Source: UBA2336 sp964538575
GTDB lineage: Bacteria > Bacteroidota > Bacteroidia > Cytophagales > Cyclobacteriaceae
Length of the DNA stretch: 23,184 nt
Assembly (NCBI GenBank): GCA_964538575.1
Contig: CAZIGG010000040.1
Coordinates: forward strand, 1-23,184
Reading direction: 5' to 3'
Part shown: one piece after another, positions 1 to 7,960 of the stretch
Numbering within the stretch: the first letter of the stretch is position 1
How the letters are laid out: each line of letters begins with the position of its first letter
The notes under the pieces: model-generated
What the model saw: only the letters and a program-made list of their open reading frames with translations
Told to the model about the DNA's origin: nothing
Database searches by the model: none
Translations under genes and position numbers: made by a program

Positions 1-34
1 TGAGGAGCGCGAAATTATTGCATTAATGAAATAG
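1..34 (+). CDS. C-terminal end of an unidentified upstream protein (partial)
   Basis: An open frame entering from the left edge ends with a TAG at 32-34 and encodes a tail reading EEREIIALMK. It is too short to identify. The stop lies one base before the ATG of the next gene, which suggests the two are co-transcribed and perhaps translationally coupled. It could also be a chance open frame, because only ten codons are visible. Confidence 0.4.
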   Translation, partial: EEREIIALMK

Positions 35-35
35 C

Positions 36-1001
36 ATGGAGCCGGAAGAAACAGATGATCGGGTCGGGAAAAGAAAAATCTGGCTGATTGTTTTCGTTTC
101 TTCCTTAACGATCCTTGCGATCTTCTGGTCGGTTGATCCATCCGTTTTTTACATCCTTACCGGATTTTGTGCCTTCAGCTTTTTTAAAGTGCTGCAAAAC
201 CGAAAGCGCACAGAAGATGAAGATCCGGTTGAAAAGACCTATCAGCAAACATACTATCCAAAGCCCTCTATTTGGGATGAGCTTAAGTTCATGTTCAGCA
301 ACGTGCCTTCCGGACGTAGTCAACGTAGTCCAGTTGACCAGGTAAAGCTTGTCAGGCTGGTAATCGCGATTTTTTCGGGGTTAATTTTTCTTTCGATTCT
401 TATTCCAATTTTTTTCTCTGATAGCTCGGCATCAACTGCGGATGCACGGCAACAGGCGAACAATCTTTATGAACGCCAGAGCTATGATTCCGCACTATAC
501 TTTTACAGGCTGGCTATCCAAAACGATCCTGAGAATGCAGACCTATATTTGGAACGCGGCAATGCTTATCTGAATGCCGATAAAACTGACTCGGCTTTGA
601 TGGATTATGATAAAGCCTTGTTGCTTCGCCCAACGTACAAAGAGGCTTTTTACAACAAAGGACTTATTTATTATAGCCGGGAGCAATACCGCAACAGCAT
701 TAACCAAACGAAGAATGCAGTTGATATTGATCCAGACTATATCGAAGCCATGTTATTAATTGGTGATGATTTTTATAATTCAGGCCAGCTTGATTCGGCT
801 ATGGCCTGGTATGAAAATGCATATTCAAAAGGTTACCGCAGCGCAGCCCTAAGTCATATGATGGCCTACATTTATGATACAAAAGGTAATGTGAAACGCG
901 CTATTCCATTGTATAAAGAGGCGATTTCATACGATCCTACGCGTACGGAAATCTATCAGCGGTTGGGTGAATTAGCGGGGGGTAAAGAAGGGAATCAGTA
1001 A
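36..1001 (+). CDS. Membrane-anchored TPR-repeat protein
   Basis: This 321-residue protein has three likely membrane segments at about residues 13-31, 35-52 and 105-127. A C-terminal array of about five tetratricopeptide repeats follows (about 136-300), with the usual alternation such as LYLERGNAYLNADKTDSALM and EAFYNKGLIYYSREQYRNSI. TPR arrays are protein-binding scaffolds, so it probably holds a partner at the inner membrane; the partner is not evident here. The odd number of membrane spans would put the N-terminus and the repeats on opposite sides. It starts one base after the stop of the preceding frame and converges on the META-domain gene with a 35-bp gap. The specific function is unknown. 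Confidence 0.85.
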   Translation: MEPEETDDRVGKRKIWLIVFVSSLTILAIFWSVDPSVFYILTGFCAFSFFKVLQNRKRTEDEDPVEKTYQQTYYPKPSIWDELKFMFSNVPSGRSQRSPVDQVKLVRLVIAIFSGLIFLSILIPIFFSDSSASTADARQQANNLYERQSYDSALYFYRLAIQNDPENADLYLERGNAYLNADKTDSALMDYDKALLLRPTYKEAFYNKGLIYYSREQYRNSINQTKNAVDIDPDYIEAMLLIGDDFYNSGQLDSAMAWYENAYSKGYRSAALSHMMAYIYDTKGNVKRAIPLYKEAISYDPTRTEIYQRLGELAGGKEGNQ

Positions 1002-1036
1002 TCGACAAAAAGCCGTTCAGCACCAACAGCGATAAA

Positions 1037-1429
1037 CTATTTTTCGAATTCAAGCAAAACAAGATCGTTTTGCAGCAACTGAAGTTTATTACCATCGAGT
1101 TTGAACCCGTTAGTTTTGTCCAGCGCTTCCAGGAATTTATTTTCAAGATTCATGGTTTGTTCGCAAAACATTTTGGTGCTCCCGGTATCTGAAAATTCTA
1201 TAGAAGATTGCCTGGTTGTAAAGCTGCTGAAGTACTGATTGCATCCTGCGAAACCATTAGCTTTTGCGCTGGCTGTACTGAAGTTCAATGTAATTGGTTT
1301 ATTAAGAATCGAAAGATATTCCCCGGGAAGCGTTTTTAACGTCCATTCGCCCGCAGGCAGGGCAATCTCATTTGAAGCGCTGCAGGCAATTGTGAACACA
1401 AGCAATAATACAGGAAGAATCCGGCTCAT
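1037..1429 (-). CDS. META-domain (HslJ-like) lipoprotein
   Basis: This is a 130-residue protein with a short hydrophobic N-terminus ending in a lipobox-like IACS, the cysteine at residue 16 being the probable lipidation site. The rest fits a single META domain (HslJ family): a GEW start, a central GCNQYFSSF, a following MFCEQTMNLENKFLEAL, and a final strand KLQLLQNDLVLLEFE. E. coli HslJ is an outer-membrane-associated heat-inducible protein linked to novobiocin resistance; the biochemical role of the domain is not settled. The gene begins two bases after the stop of the GNAT gene, so it is the last cistron of the rny block. Assignment to the family is firm, function is not. Confidence 0.85.
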   Translation of the reverse strand: MSRILPVLLLVFTIACSASNEIALPAGEWTLKTLPGEYLSILNKPITLNFSTASAKANGFAGCNQYFSSFTTRQSSIEFSDTGSTKMFCEQTMNLENKFLEALDKTNGFKLDGNKLQLLQNDLVLLEFEK

Positions 1430-1431
1430 TT

Positions 1432-1716
1432 CTATTGGTTTAAAACGTCCTGGTAATCCTTCACTTTTTCAAATACGGATTTTGCAAAAGGACAAAGCGG
1501 AATGATTTTATATTTATGCGCCCGCGCATGTTTAACAGCGGCCTCCACAAGCTGCTTGCCTGCGTTTTTACCACGTAAAGCGTCCGAAACCTCGGTATGA
1601 TCAATAATCATAATATTGCCACCGGCTTTACTGATAGTCATGGTAGCCATACGCTTTCCATTCTCCTCAATATAAAAGGCGCCTTTTGATTCGTTTTCCT
1701 GAAACTTGATTTCCAT
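1432..1716 (-). CDS. Small GNAT-type N-acetyltransferase (YjdJ/NATD1-like)
   Basis: This 94-residue protein matches the compact acetyltransferase family of COG2388 (E. coli YjdJ, human NATD1). It has N-terminal strands, HTEVSDALRGKNAGKQLVEA as the acetyl-CoA-binding turn and helix, and a C-terminal PLCPFAKSVFEKVKDYQDVL that carries the CPF/Y signature of the group. Natural substrates of this family are not well established. It lies between rny (10-base gap upstream) and the META lipoprotein gene (2-base gap downstream), so it is likely co-transcribed with both. I see no sign of degradation. Confidence 0.85.
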   Translation of the reverse strand: MEIKFQENESKGAFYIEENGKRMATMTISKAGGNIMIIDHTEVSDALRGKNAGKQLVEAAVKHARAHKYKIIPLCPFAKSVFEKVKDYQDVLNQ

Positions 1717-1726
1717 ACTTCACTTT

Positions 1727-3295
1727 TTACTTCGCGTATGCAACACTGCGCATCTCGCGGATCACCGTTACTTTAATTTGTCCCGGGTACTGCATGTCGC
1801 GCTCGATCTTTTGAGAGATCTCAAAGCTAAGCTGGCCTGCACGCTCATCGGTTACATTTTCTGCATCTACCATCACGCGTAGTTCGCGACCTGCCTGTAT
1901 CGCATAGCATTTCTCGACCCCGTCAAAGTTCATGGCCAGTTGCTCAAGATCGCGGAGGCGTTTAATGTATTGCTCCATTACCTCGCGTCTCGCGCCTGGC
2001 CGTGCACCGCTGATGGCATCGCACGCCTGCACGATCGGAGAGATGATGCTGGTCATCTCAATCTCATCGTGGTGAGCGCCAATGGCGTTGCATACCACCG
2101 GATGCTCCTTGTACTTGAGCGCAAGTTCCATGCCTACAATCGCGTGAGGCTTTTCAAGCTCTTCCGGCCATACTTTGCCGATGTCGTGTAGAAGTCCTGC
2201 ACGTTTTGCCTGCTTCACATTTAAGCCTAATTCTGTGGCCATAATAGCGCAGAGGTTGGCAACCTCACGTGAGTGCATCAATAAATTTTGTCCGTACGAT
2301 GAACGGAAGCGCATGCGGCCTACCATTCTCACCAGCTCGGGATGCAGGCCATGGATTCCTAAGTCAATCACGGTACGCTCACCGGTTTCTACAATTTCAT
2401 CTTCAATGTTTTTGGTTGTCTTGGCAACAATCTCTTCAATGCGTGCCGGGTGAATCCGGCCATCCTGAACGAGCCTGTGCAAAGACAACCGTGCGATCTC
2501 TCTCCGTACCGGGTCAAATCCGGAAATGATAATGGCTTCCGGGGTATCATCTACAATAATTTCAACTCCGGTTGCCGCTTCCAGCGCACGGATGTTCCGG
2601 CCTTCACGACCAATTATTTTTCCCTTGATATCATCGTTTTCGATGTTGAAAATCGAAACACAGTTTTCAATGGCGTGTTCGGTTGCCGTGCGCTGAATGG
2701 TTTCAACGACAATCTTTTTGGCTTCTTTCGTTGCCGTGAGTTTGGCCTGTTCAAGAATGTCTTTGATGAGGGAATTGGCTTTTGCCTGGGCCTCATCTTT
2801 CAGGGAAGCCATCAGTTGTTCTTTGGCTTCATCGGCAGAAAGTTTGGAGATACTCTCCAGTACCTGAACTTTCTGCTGGTTGAACTTGTCGAGTTCTTCT
2901 TTGCGTTTTTTAACGTTATCGAGCTGCAAGGCTAAATTCTGCTGCATCTCAACGGTGTCAGCATCCTTACGCTTCAGGCTTTCAAGCTCTTTGTTGATTT
3001 GCTGCTCGCGCTGCTTGATCTTCTGCTCGTTGGCGATAATCTGGTTCTTCTTGCGGTTTGCTTCTTCTTCAAACTCGCTTTTCAGCTTCATGATATTTTC
3101 CTTCGCCTGGAAAACCTTATCCTTCCTGATGTTTTCAGAGGTGAGCTCAGCCTCTTTTATGATCAGGGCAGCTTTATCTTCGGCTGCAGCCAGGCGTTTG
3201 CGTGACTTGCGCTTGTACAGGAGATTCCCAATCAGCATGCTCAGCAGAATGGTGCCGAAGGTGCAGCTAATGGCTATGATTATAATTTGTTGCAT
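1727..3295 (-). CDS. rny: Ribonuclease Y
   Basis: RNase Y is a membrane-tethered endoribonuclease that starts mRNA decay in bacteria lacking RNase E. The 522-residue protein shows the full family architecture: a single N-terminal transmembrane segment (about 3-26), a long charged coiled coil (about 30-200), a KH domain (about 217-275) with the GREG loop at 229-232, and an HD domain with H341, the H370-D371 pair and H408-H409 as probable metal ligands. The length matches the B. subtilis enzyme (about 520). It follows zapA on the same strand with an 83-base spacer in which I found no -7 box or clear terminator, so read-through from zapA is plausible. The long ORFs on the opposite strand here are shadows of its coiled coil. 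Confidence 0.97.
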   Translation of the reverse strand: MQQIIIIAISCTFGTILLSMLIGNLLYKRKSRKRLAAAEDKAALIIKEAELTSENIRKDKVFQAKENIMKLKSEFEEEANRKKNQIIANEQKIKQREQQINKELESLKRKDADTVEMQQNLALQLDNVKKRKEELDKFNQQKVQVLESISKLSADEAKEQLMASLKDEAQAKANSLIKDILEQAKLTATKEAKKIVVETIQRTATEHAIENCVSIFNIENDDIKGKIIGREGRNIRALEAATGVEIIVDDTPEAIIISGFDPVRREIARLSLHRLVQDGRIHPARIEEIVAKTTKNIEDEIVETGERTVIDLGIHGLHPELVRMVGRMRFRSSYGQNLLMHSREVANLCAIMATELGLNVKQAKRAGLLHDIGKVWPEELEKPHAIVGMELALKYKEHPVVCNAIGAHHDEIEMTSIISPIVQACDAISGARPGARREVMEQYIKRLRDLEQLAMNFDGVEKCYAIQAGRELRVMVDAENVTDERAGQLSFEISQKIERDMQYPGQIKVTVIREMRSVAYAK

Positions 3296-3378
3296 AACAG
3301 AACATTTGGGGTTTAGGACTAACCCGAAAGCGCTTATGCAGCAGGAAGGTTAAAAAGGTGAAGCGTGTAAGCGAAAGC

Positions 3379-3666
3379 CTACAAAATAGACTGAGAAACG
3401 AGCTGATTGAGATGTGAAACTTTTTCGAGCACGGTTTGATCAATAACCTGATGGGTTTCTTCCGTAGTCATCTTCTCAACCAGACTATCAAAAGCAACCA
3501 TGGCCAGCAGGTCCTGTTTATCGTCAATCCCGAACTGATCTTTGTAAGATTTTAACTTTTCATTGATAAGCCGGCTTGCCATTCTCACCCGTTCCTCGTC
3601 TTCGCGTTTTACCTTCATCGGGTATTCGCGTTCGGCTATCTTGATTTTTATTGAAAGTTCTTCCAT
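3379..3666 (-). CDS. zapA: Cell division protein ZapA
   Basis: This 95-residue protein has the ZapA fold: an N-terminal beta region (LSIKIKIAEREYPMKV), then helices including RMASRLINEKLKSYKDQFG and DLLAMVAFDSLVEKM, with a C-terminal helical tail. ZapA binds and cross-links FtsZ filaments at midcell. It begins 20 bases after the stop of the coiled-coil gene upstream and is followed by rny. The order pheT, small coiled coil, zapA, rny is, from memory, common in Bacteroidota, which supports the call. Confidence 0.92.
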   Translation of the reverse strand: MEELSIKIKIAEREYPMKVKREDEERVRMASRLINEKLKSYKDQFGIDDKQDLLAMVAFDSLVEKMTTEETHQVIDQTVLEKVSHLNQLVSQSIL

Positions 3667-3686
3667 TAATTAAGTCTTACGTTCAG

Positions 3687-3983
3687 TTATCGGCTCAAAT
3701 AAGCAATGCACTTATCAATTTCCCGAATGTAATCGTCTACTTTCTTCTTCAACTCCGAAACACTTCCGTCTTCCGGATTTATATTATCTACAATTTTAGA
3801 TATTTTAATTTGATTTTTAAAATTAAACAACTGTTCATCACGCCCTTTCAGGGATGATTTAAGCTCCTGATTTTCAGTTTTTAAAGTCTTGATTTCTTCT
3901 TTCAGGCCTTTGTGTTCGTTAATGAGCACTAAAAGTTTGCGCTCAAGCCCGTTTAGGTTGGTTTTCAGAATGTCTTGTTCCAT
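3687..3983 (-). CDS. Small coiled-coil protein, ZapB-like
   Basis: The 98-residue product is almost wholly helical with heptad character: LERKLLVLINEHKGLKEEI, then a segment rich in K, E, L, N and Q, and a short C-terminal helix ending IDKCIAYLSR. It has no signal peptide or membrane segment. Small coiled coils directly upstream of zapA are often annotated as ZapB-like; E. coli ZapB is a coiled coil that binds ZapA and stabilises the Z ring. That role is inferred from position and composition, not from a diagnostic motif. Spacing to zapA is 20 bases, so the two are very likely one transcript. Confidence 0.75.
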   Translation of the reverse strand: MEQDILKTNLNGLERKLLVLINEHKGLKEEIKTLKTENQELKSSLKGRDEQLFNFKNQIKISKIVDNINPEDGSVSELKKKVDDYIREIDKCIAYLSR

Positions 3984-4045
3984 GGAAACAATCTTTTGTG
4001 GTGGCTGTATGCCTAGTTAGTCTTTTTATTTTATCCAACCGCCCT

Positions 4046-4063
4046 GCCTGTCGGCAGACAGGC
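4046..4063. repeat. Perfect short hairpin in the pheT to zapB-like gap
   Basis: Here gcctgtc ggca gacaggc forms a perfect 7-bp stem with a 4-base loop. On the leftward transcript it lies just after the pheT stop (4075-4077), but the bases that follow are A-rich, not T-rich, so it is not a standard intrinsic terminator. GC-rich palindromes of this type (cctgcctg...caggcagg) are, to my recollection, dispersed between genes in many Cytophagales genomes. It could be an RNA 3'-end stabiliser or simply a repeat copy. Confidence 0.6.
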
Positions 4064-4074
4064 CCAATCTCTTT

Positions 4075-6492
4075 CTATTTGCGGATAACTGCGCCCAATG
4101 TTTGCTCAAAAGCGTTCATCAGCTTGGTCATCGTCTTATCAATTTCTTCGTCCGTCAGGGTTTTGGCTTCGTCAAGGAGTGTAAACCCGAGCGCGTATGC
4201 CTTTTTTCCTGCCGGAAGGTTTTCTCCTTCGTACACATCAAATGCAATGATGTCGCGGATCAACCTTTTTTCAGTGTGCAATACCATTTTCCGGATCTCA
4301 TCGAAGCTTACACTTTTATCAAGCACTAAGGATAAGTCGCGTCTTACTTCCGGAAATTTCGGTACTTCCTGAGCAACTAACATAGGGTTTGCTGAAGTGA
4401 AAAGCAAGGTTGTATGTAGCTCAGCATAAAATATTTCCTGCCTGATGCCTAAATCCTTTAATAAAGCAGGTTTTATTTTCCCCACAAGCCCGATATTTTT
4501 ATTGCCGACCGACAGTTGCAATGCGTAGTCGAACAGTTGATCTTTTACAACTTCCTGTTTGATGTTGCTGATGCCGGATTTTTGGATTACCTGGGTAACA
4601 TGCTGAGCCAGGTCGTAGTAGGTTGCTGACCGGGTTTTGTGCTGCCAGTTCTCGGTTTCAATATTTCCGCTCACATAAAGTGCCAGGCGTTCTTCCTCAA
4701 TATATTTCCCGCTTGTTTTGAAATAGATTTTTCCGAACTCAAACAGCTTCAGATCCTTCTGCCTGCGGTTGATGTTATGCGCGCATACTTCCAGGCCTGT
4801 AAAAAGCATGGTTTGACGCAAAATTCCCTGCTCTTCGCTCAGCTTATTCAGGATTTCAACCGGCTCGCCTGTAAACGTAAGGTTATGCTTTTGCTGATAG
4901 GCGAAGTTGGTTAAGGAGTTTGTCCAGATTTCGAAAAAGCCATTGCCCACAAGTATCTGGCTGATGGTATTTTTGAATTTATTGATGTCTTTCACCGGGA
5001 ATTCGGCAATGAAATCCGATCCGGCAAACTCACGCAGCTCAATGTTGTTCAGTCCGTAGATTCTTAGAATTTCTTCTGCAATATCCGCTTCCTGGATTAC
5101 ATCCACCCGGTAAGGCGGAATGGAAACTGTATAGCTGTCGGATTGTTTATCAGTGATTTTAATGTCCAGCGCTTCGAGGATTTCAAATACGCGTTCTCTT
5201 GGAATAACTTTTCCGATCAGACGGTTTATGTTCTTGTCTCTGACCAGAATAGACTTGTTCTCAACCTTATCCGGGTAAACGTCTGTGATGTTGGACGAGA
5301 TTTTTGCTCCCGCAATTTCCTGCATGAGCAATGCGGCACGTTTTAACGCATAGATTGTTCCGTTTGGATCCGTTCCGCGTTCAAAGCGAAAGGAGGCATC
5401 GGTTTTTAACCCGTGATGCATGGAGGTTTTGCGCACGTAATCCGAAGCGAAGTAGGCGCTCTCTAAAAATACGTTCTTCGTTTTTTCGGTAATGCCTGAC
5501 TTCGTTCCTCCGAAAACACCTGCAATGCACATACCCTCACCATAACCGTTACAAATCATCAAATCGTTGGCGGTGAGTGTACGTTCTTTGTTATCAAGCG
5601 TAGTAAATTTCGTTCCGGCATCTACCATCTTTACAATCACCTTTCTTCCATCAATTTTATCTACATCAAATGCATGCAGCGGCTGACCGGTTTCATGGAG
5701 CACGTAATTGGTGATGTCAACGATGTTGTTGATCGGGGTCAGGCCAATGGCAGTTAACCGGTTTTTTAGCCAGGCCGGTGATTCGGCAACCGTAATGTTG
5801 GTAAGCGTTACACTGGAATACCTCGGGCACGCTTCGGTATTATGAACCTCAACATCTATCGCAAGTATTTTATCATCAGTTTTTAAAGCATCAACCGAAG
5901 GCCATTTCAATGCTCTGTTCTTCGATGCTTTGATGTCGCGAGCAACGCCAATGTGTGAGGCTGCATCTACCCGGTTAGGGGTTAAGCCAATCTCAAGCGT
6001 ATAGTCTGATTCAATTTTGAAATATTCAGCAGCAGGTGTTCCGTTTTTAGCGGTTGTATTTAATACAAGAATTCCCGCATGACTTTCGCCCAGGCCAATC
6101 TCGTCCTCTGCACAAATCATTCCTTCCGATTGCTCGCCCCTGATCTTGGCTGATTTGATTTGAAAGGGCTCGCCTTTGGTTGGGTGAACCGTTGTACCGG
6201 CAGTAGCTACAACAACCTTTTGCCCGGCAGCAACATTGGATGCTCCACAAACAATGGCTAATGGCTTTACTCCGCCAACATCAACCGTGGTTAAGGAAAG
6301 CTTGTCGGCATTGGGGTGTTTGACGCACGTTAACACTTCGCCAATAACAAGTCCTTTTAATCCGCCCTTTACGGTTTCAAATGTATGGATATGCTCAACT
6401 TCAAGTCCGGTGGAGGTTAACAACTGACCCAACTCTTCCGGGGTCTCCGGGATGTCGATGTAGTCTTTCAGCCAGTTATACGATATAGTCAT
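4075..6492 (-). CDS. pheT: Phenylalanyl-tRNA synthetase beta subunit
   Basis: PheT is the large subunit of the alpha2-beta2 enzyme that charges tRNA-Phe. The predicted 805 residues match the family. The N-terminus MTISYNWLKDYIDIP is followed by the EMAP-like tRNA-binding domain (GLVIGEVLTCVKHPNADKLS, VCGASNV), the B3/B4 editing region, the B5 domain, the catalytic-like core and a C-terminal anticodon-binding FDX-ACB domain (PKFPEVRRDLSLVLDKSVSF). A longer frame opens nine codons upstream at 6519, but homologues begin at the MTISYNWL position. In addition, a -7 box at 6517-6524 would place transcription start downstream of the longer start. The pheS partner is not in this window. Confidence 0.96.
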   Translation of the reverse strand: MTISYNWLKDYIDIPETPEELGQLLTSTGLEVEHIHTFETVKGGLKGLVIGEVLTCVKHPNADKLSLTTVDVGGVKPLAIVCGASNVAAGQKVVVATAGTTVHPTKGEPFQIKSAKIRGEQSEGMICAEDEIGLGESHAGILVLNTTAKNGTPAAEYFKIESDYTLEIGLTPNRVDAASHIGVARDIKASKNRALKWPSVDALKTDDKILAIDVEVHNTEACPRYSSVTLTNITVAESPAWLKNRLTAIGLTPINNIVDITNYVLHETGQPLHAFDVDKIDGRKVIVKMVDAGTKFTTLDNKERTLTANDLMICNGYGEGMCIAGVFGGTKSGITEKTKNVFLESAYFASDYVRKTSMHHGLKTDASFRFERGTDPNGTIYALKRAALLMQEIAGAKISSNITDVYPDKVENKSILVRDKNINRLIGKVIPRERVFEILEALDIKITDKQSDSYTVSIPPYRVDVIQEADIAEEILRIYGLNNIELREFAGSDFIAEFPVKDINKFKNTISQILVGNGFFEIWTNSLTNFAYQQKHNLTFTGEPVEILNKLSEEQGILRQTMLFTGLEVCAHNINRRQKDLKLFEFGKIYFKTSGKYIEEERLALYVSGNIETENWQHKTRSATYYDLAQHVTQVIQKSGISNIKQEVVKDQLFDYALQLSVGNKNIGLVGKIKPALLKDLGIRQEIFYAELHTTLLFTSANPMLVAQEVPKFPEVRRDLSLVLDKSVSFDEIRKMVLHTEKRLIRDIIAFDVYEGENLPAGKKAYALGFTLLDEAKTLTDEEIDKTMTKLMNAFEQTLGAVIRK

Positions 6493-6516
6493 TGCTAATG
6501 CTTGCGGTAAAGACAG

Positions 6517-6524
6517 CAAAAATA
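6517..6524 (-). promoter_or_regulatory. Possible -7 box for pheT (TATTTTTG)
   Basis: Read leftward this is TATTTTTG, a full match to the Bacteroidota TAnnTTTG element. It would start transcription near 6509, about 17 bases before the pheT ATG. I found no convincing TTG at the -33 spacing, so the call rests on the box and its position alone. Confidence 0.4.
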
Positions 6525-6550
6525 AGGAAAAACGTGGAAGCCAGCATGCT

Positions 6551-6573
6551 TGACAGTCTGAACCTGCCGAAGG
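6551..6573. repeat. Copy of an intergenic repeat (ctgaacctgccgaagg type)
   Basis: This 23-base stretch between the DUF1684 gene and pheT resembles the right arm of the inverted repeat at 14842-14888: both contain CTGAnCnTGCCGAAG next to a TGACAG- or CAGTCA-like end. It looks like a half copy of a dispersed element. No hairpin partner is visible beside it. Confidence 0.5.
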
Positions 6574-6576
6574 AGG

Positions 6577-7191
6577 TTAATGATAAGTTTTTTCACCGGC
6601 TTTAATGGCTACTTCTAAAATGTTTTCTTTTGGCGGAAAAGGGCAGGAGTAATTGTCATTGTATGCACAATACGGATTGTACGCTTCATTAAAATCGAGT
6701 GTGATGGACGCTGCTCCCGGCAATTTCTTAACATCCAGGTATCGGCCGGCACCGTAGGTTTCGGCAGCGCTTGTTTTATCTGCGAATGCTAAAAACAATG
6801 TACCGCGATACGGCCCCATGTCCATGATCTCCAGGATGAGCAGTTTGTTCCTGACGCCATCCAGCTCAAACTCTGCATACGCATACGTTAAGTAACTTTT
6901 TTGTTTTCCATCGCTCGTAGGAAGCGCTATTGCTTTTTTCTGGTCGATCTCAGTCAATTTTGCATTGATGCGGTATTTTGAATCGATTGGAAAATAATTG
7001 AGGCCCTTAAATTCCATGCTGTCCCTAAACGGTGAACTCTCGCCCGACTGCATGCTGTTATCTTTCTCTTCGCGCAACTGTTCAAGTTTCGCGATGTAGG
7101 CTTTATTAGTTTCCCCGCCACTCAGGGAATAATAAATCCCGATCAGCACAACGGCAACAACAAGAATAAGAATGATATTTTTTGTCTTCAT
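6577..7191 (-). CDS. DUF1684-family protein with N-terminal membrane anchor
   Basis: This 204-residue protein starts with one membrane segment (about residues 5-23). The C-terminal portion carries the hallmark DUF1684 sequence: FRDSMEFKGLNYFPIDSKYR, then LFLAFADKTSAAETYGAGRY, then LDFNEAYNPYCAYNDNYSCP, then PPKENILEVAIKAGEK. The conserved NPYCAY and CPFPP segments contain cysteines that may pair outside the membrane. The biochemical role of DUF1684 is unknown. It starts two bases after the radC stop, so it is almost certainly in the radC operon, and ends just before a repeat and the pheT promoter region. Confidence 0.9.
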   Translation of the reverse strand: MKTKNIILILVVAVVLIGIYYSLSGGETNKAYIAKLEQLREEKDNSMQSGESSPFRDSMEFKGLNYFPIDSKYRINAKLTEIDQKKAIALPTSDGKQKSYLTYAYAEFELDGVRNKLLILEIMDMGPYRGTLFLAFADKTSAAETYGAGRYLDVKKLPGAASITLDFNEAYNPYCAYNDNYSCPFPPKENILEVAIKAGEKTYH

Positions 7192-7193
7192 GA

Positions 7194-7892
7194 TTATAAT
7201 AAGCCTTCATCGGCAAAGCTGAAATATTTTTTACCGGCAATGATGATGTGATCGAGCACCTGGATGTCGAGCAGCTTGCCGGATTCTTTTAATTTTTTGG
7301 TAAGGTCAATGTCCGCCTGACTGGCTGTTAAATTGCCAGAGGGATGATTGTGGGCAAGGATAATTCCGCTGGCCAATTCCTCCACGGCAACCTTGAAAAT
7401 GATCTTTGGATCGGCCACCGTTCCGGCAACACCGCCCAGACTGATCTGATGCTTTTTAATCACCCGGTTTGCCCGGTTCAATAAGATTATCCAGAAGACT
7501 TCGTGCGGGATGTCGAGAAGGTCGGCTTTCAGGATTTCAAACGCATCGGCTGAGCCGGCAATCTTGGGTCGCTCTTCTGCGTGGAAGTCTTTTCTTCTCC
7601 GGCCTAATTCCAATGCACTGATGATCGTGATCGCCTTTGCTTCCCCGATGCCTTTGATCTTCATCAGGTCTTTTACCGTAAGGCGCGCAAGCTCGTTTAA
7701 ATCGTTATTAACGGCCTGTAAGATATTTTTGGCCAGATCTACTGCGCTCAGCTTAGATGTCCCTGTACCTAAAAGAATCGCGATCAGCTCGGCATCGGAG
7801 AGGGTGGCTTTGCCCTTAAGCACCAGTTTCTCGCGGGGCCGGTCTTCGGCAGCCCAGCTTTTGATGTTCAGGAAGTCGGCCTTTTTGTTCAT
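7194..7892 (-). CDS. radC: RadC family protein (UPF0758, JAMM domain)
   Basis: The 232-residue protein has the RadC layout: an N-terminal helix-hairpin-helix region (about 20-95, with LMKIKGIGEAKAITIISALELG) and a C-terminal JAB/MPN metalloprotease-like domain carrying the zinc motif HNHPSG with a downstream aspartate (LAHNHPSGNLTASQADIDL). RadC was once linked to DNA repair, but its actual activity remains unclear. It lies downstream of rpsT, separated by an intrinsic terminator at 7908-7935, and directly precedes the DUF1684 gene. The start is the ATG at 7892; I see no -7 box between the terminator and this start. Confidence 0.95.
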   Translation of the reverse strand: MNKKADFLNIKSWAAEDRPREKLVLKGKATLSDAELIAILLGTGTSKLSAVDLAKNILQAVNNDLNELARLTVKDLMKIKGIGEAKAITIISALELGRRRKDFHAEERPKIAGSADAFEILKADLLDIPHEVFWIILLNRANRVIKKHQISLGGVAGTVADPKIIFKVAVEELASGIILAHNHPSGNLTASQADIDLTKKLKESGKLLDIQVLDHIIIAGKKYFSFADEGLL

Positions 7893-7900
7893 TCCCTAAA

Positions 7901-7935
7901 AATAAAAGACCCGGAGCGTTTTAAAACTCCGGGTC
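7901..7935 (-). terminator. Intrinsic terminator of rpsT
   Basis: Read leftward, GACCCGGAG and CTCCGGGTC form a perfect 9-bp stem (7908-7916 with 7927-7935) around a 10-base loop, followed by a U-rich tail TTTTATTTTTAG. The stem starts 25 bases after the rpsT stop. This is the clearest rho-independent terminator in the window. It would isolate rpsT from radC, so radC needs its own promoter or read-through. Confidence 0.9.
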
Positions 7936-7960
7936 GGGAATACTTTATGTGTCTGTAAGC

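Noticed and set aside
2450..3353. Long open frames opposite rny (161 and 157 codons)
   Set aside because: They are the antisense shadow of the rny coiled-coil and KH regions, have no family features, and are cysteine/phenylalanine-rich as expected for such shadows.
3296..3378. Possible 6S RNA next to zapA
   Set aside because: 6S RNA often adjoins zapA in proteobacteria, but this gap is only 83 bases and shows no long rod-like fold with a central bubble.
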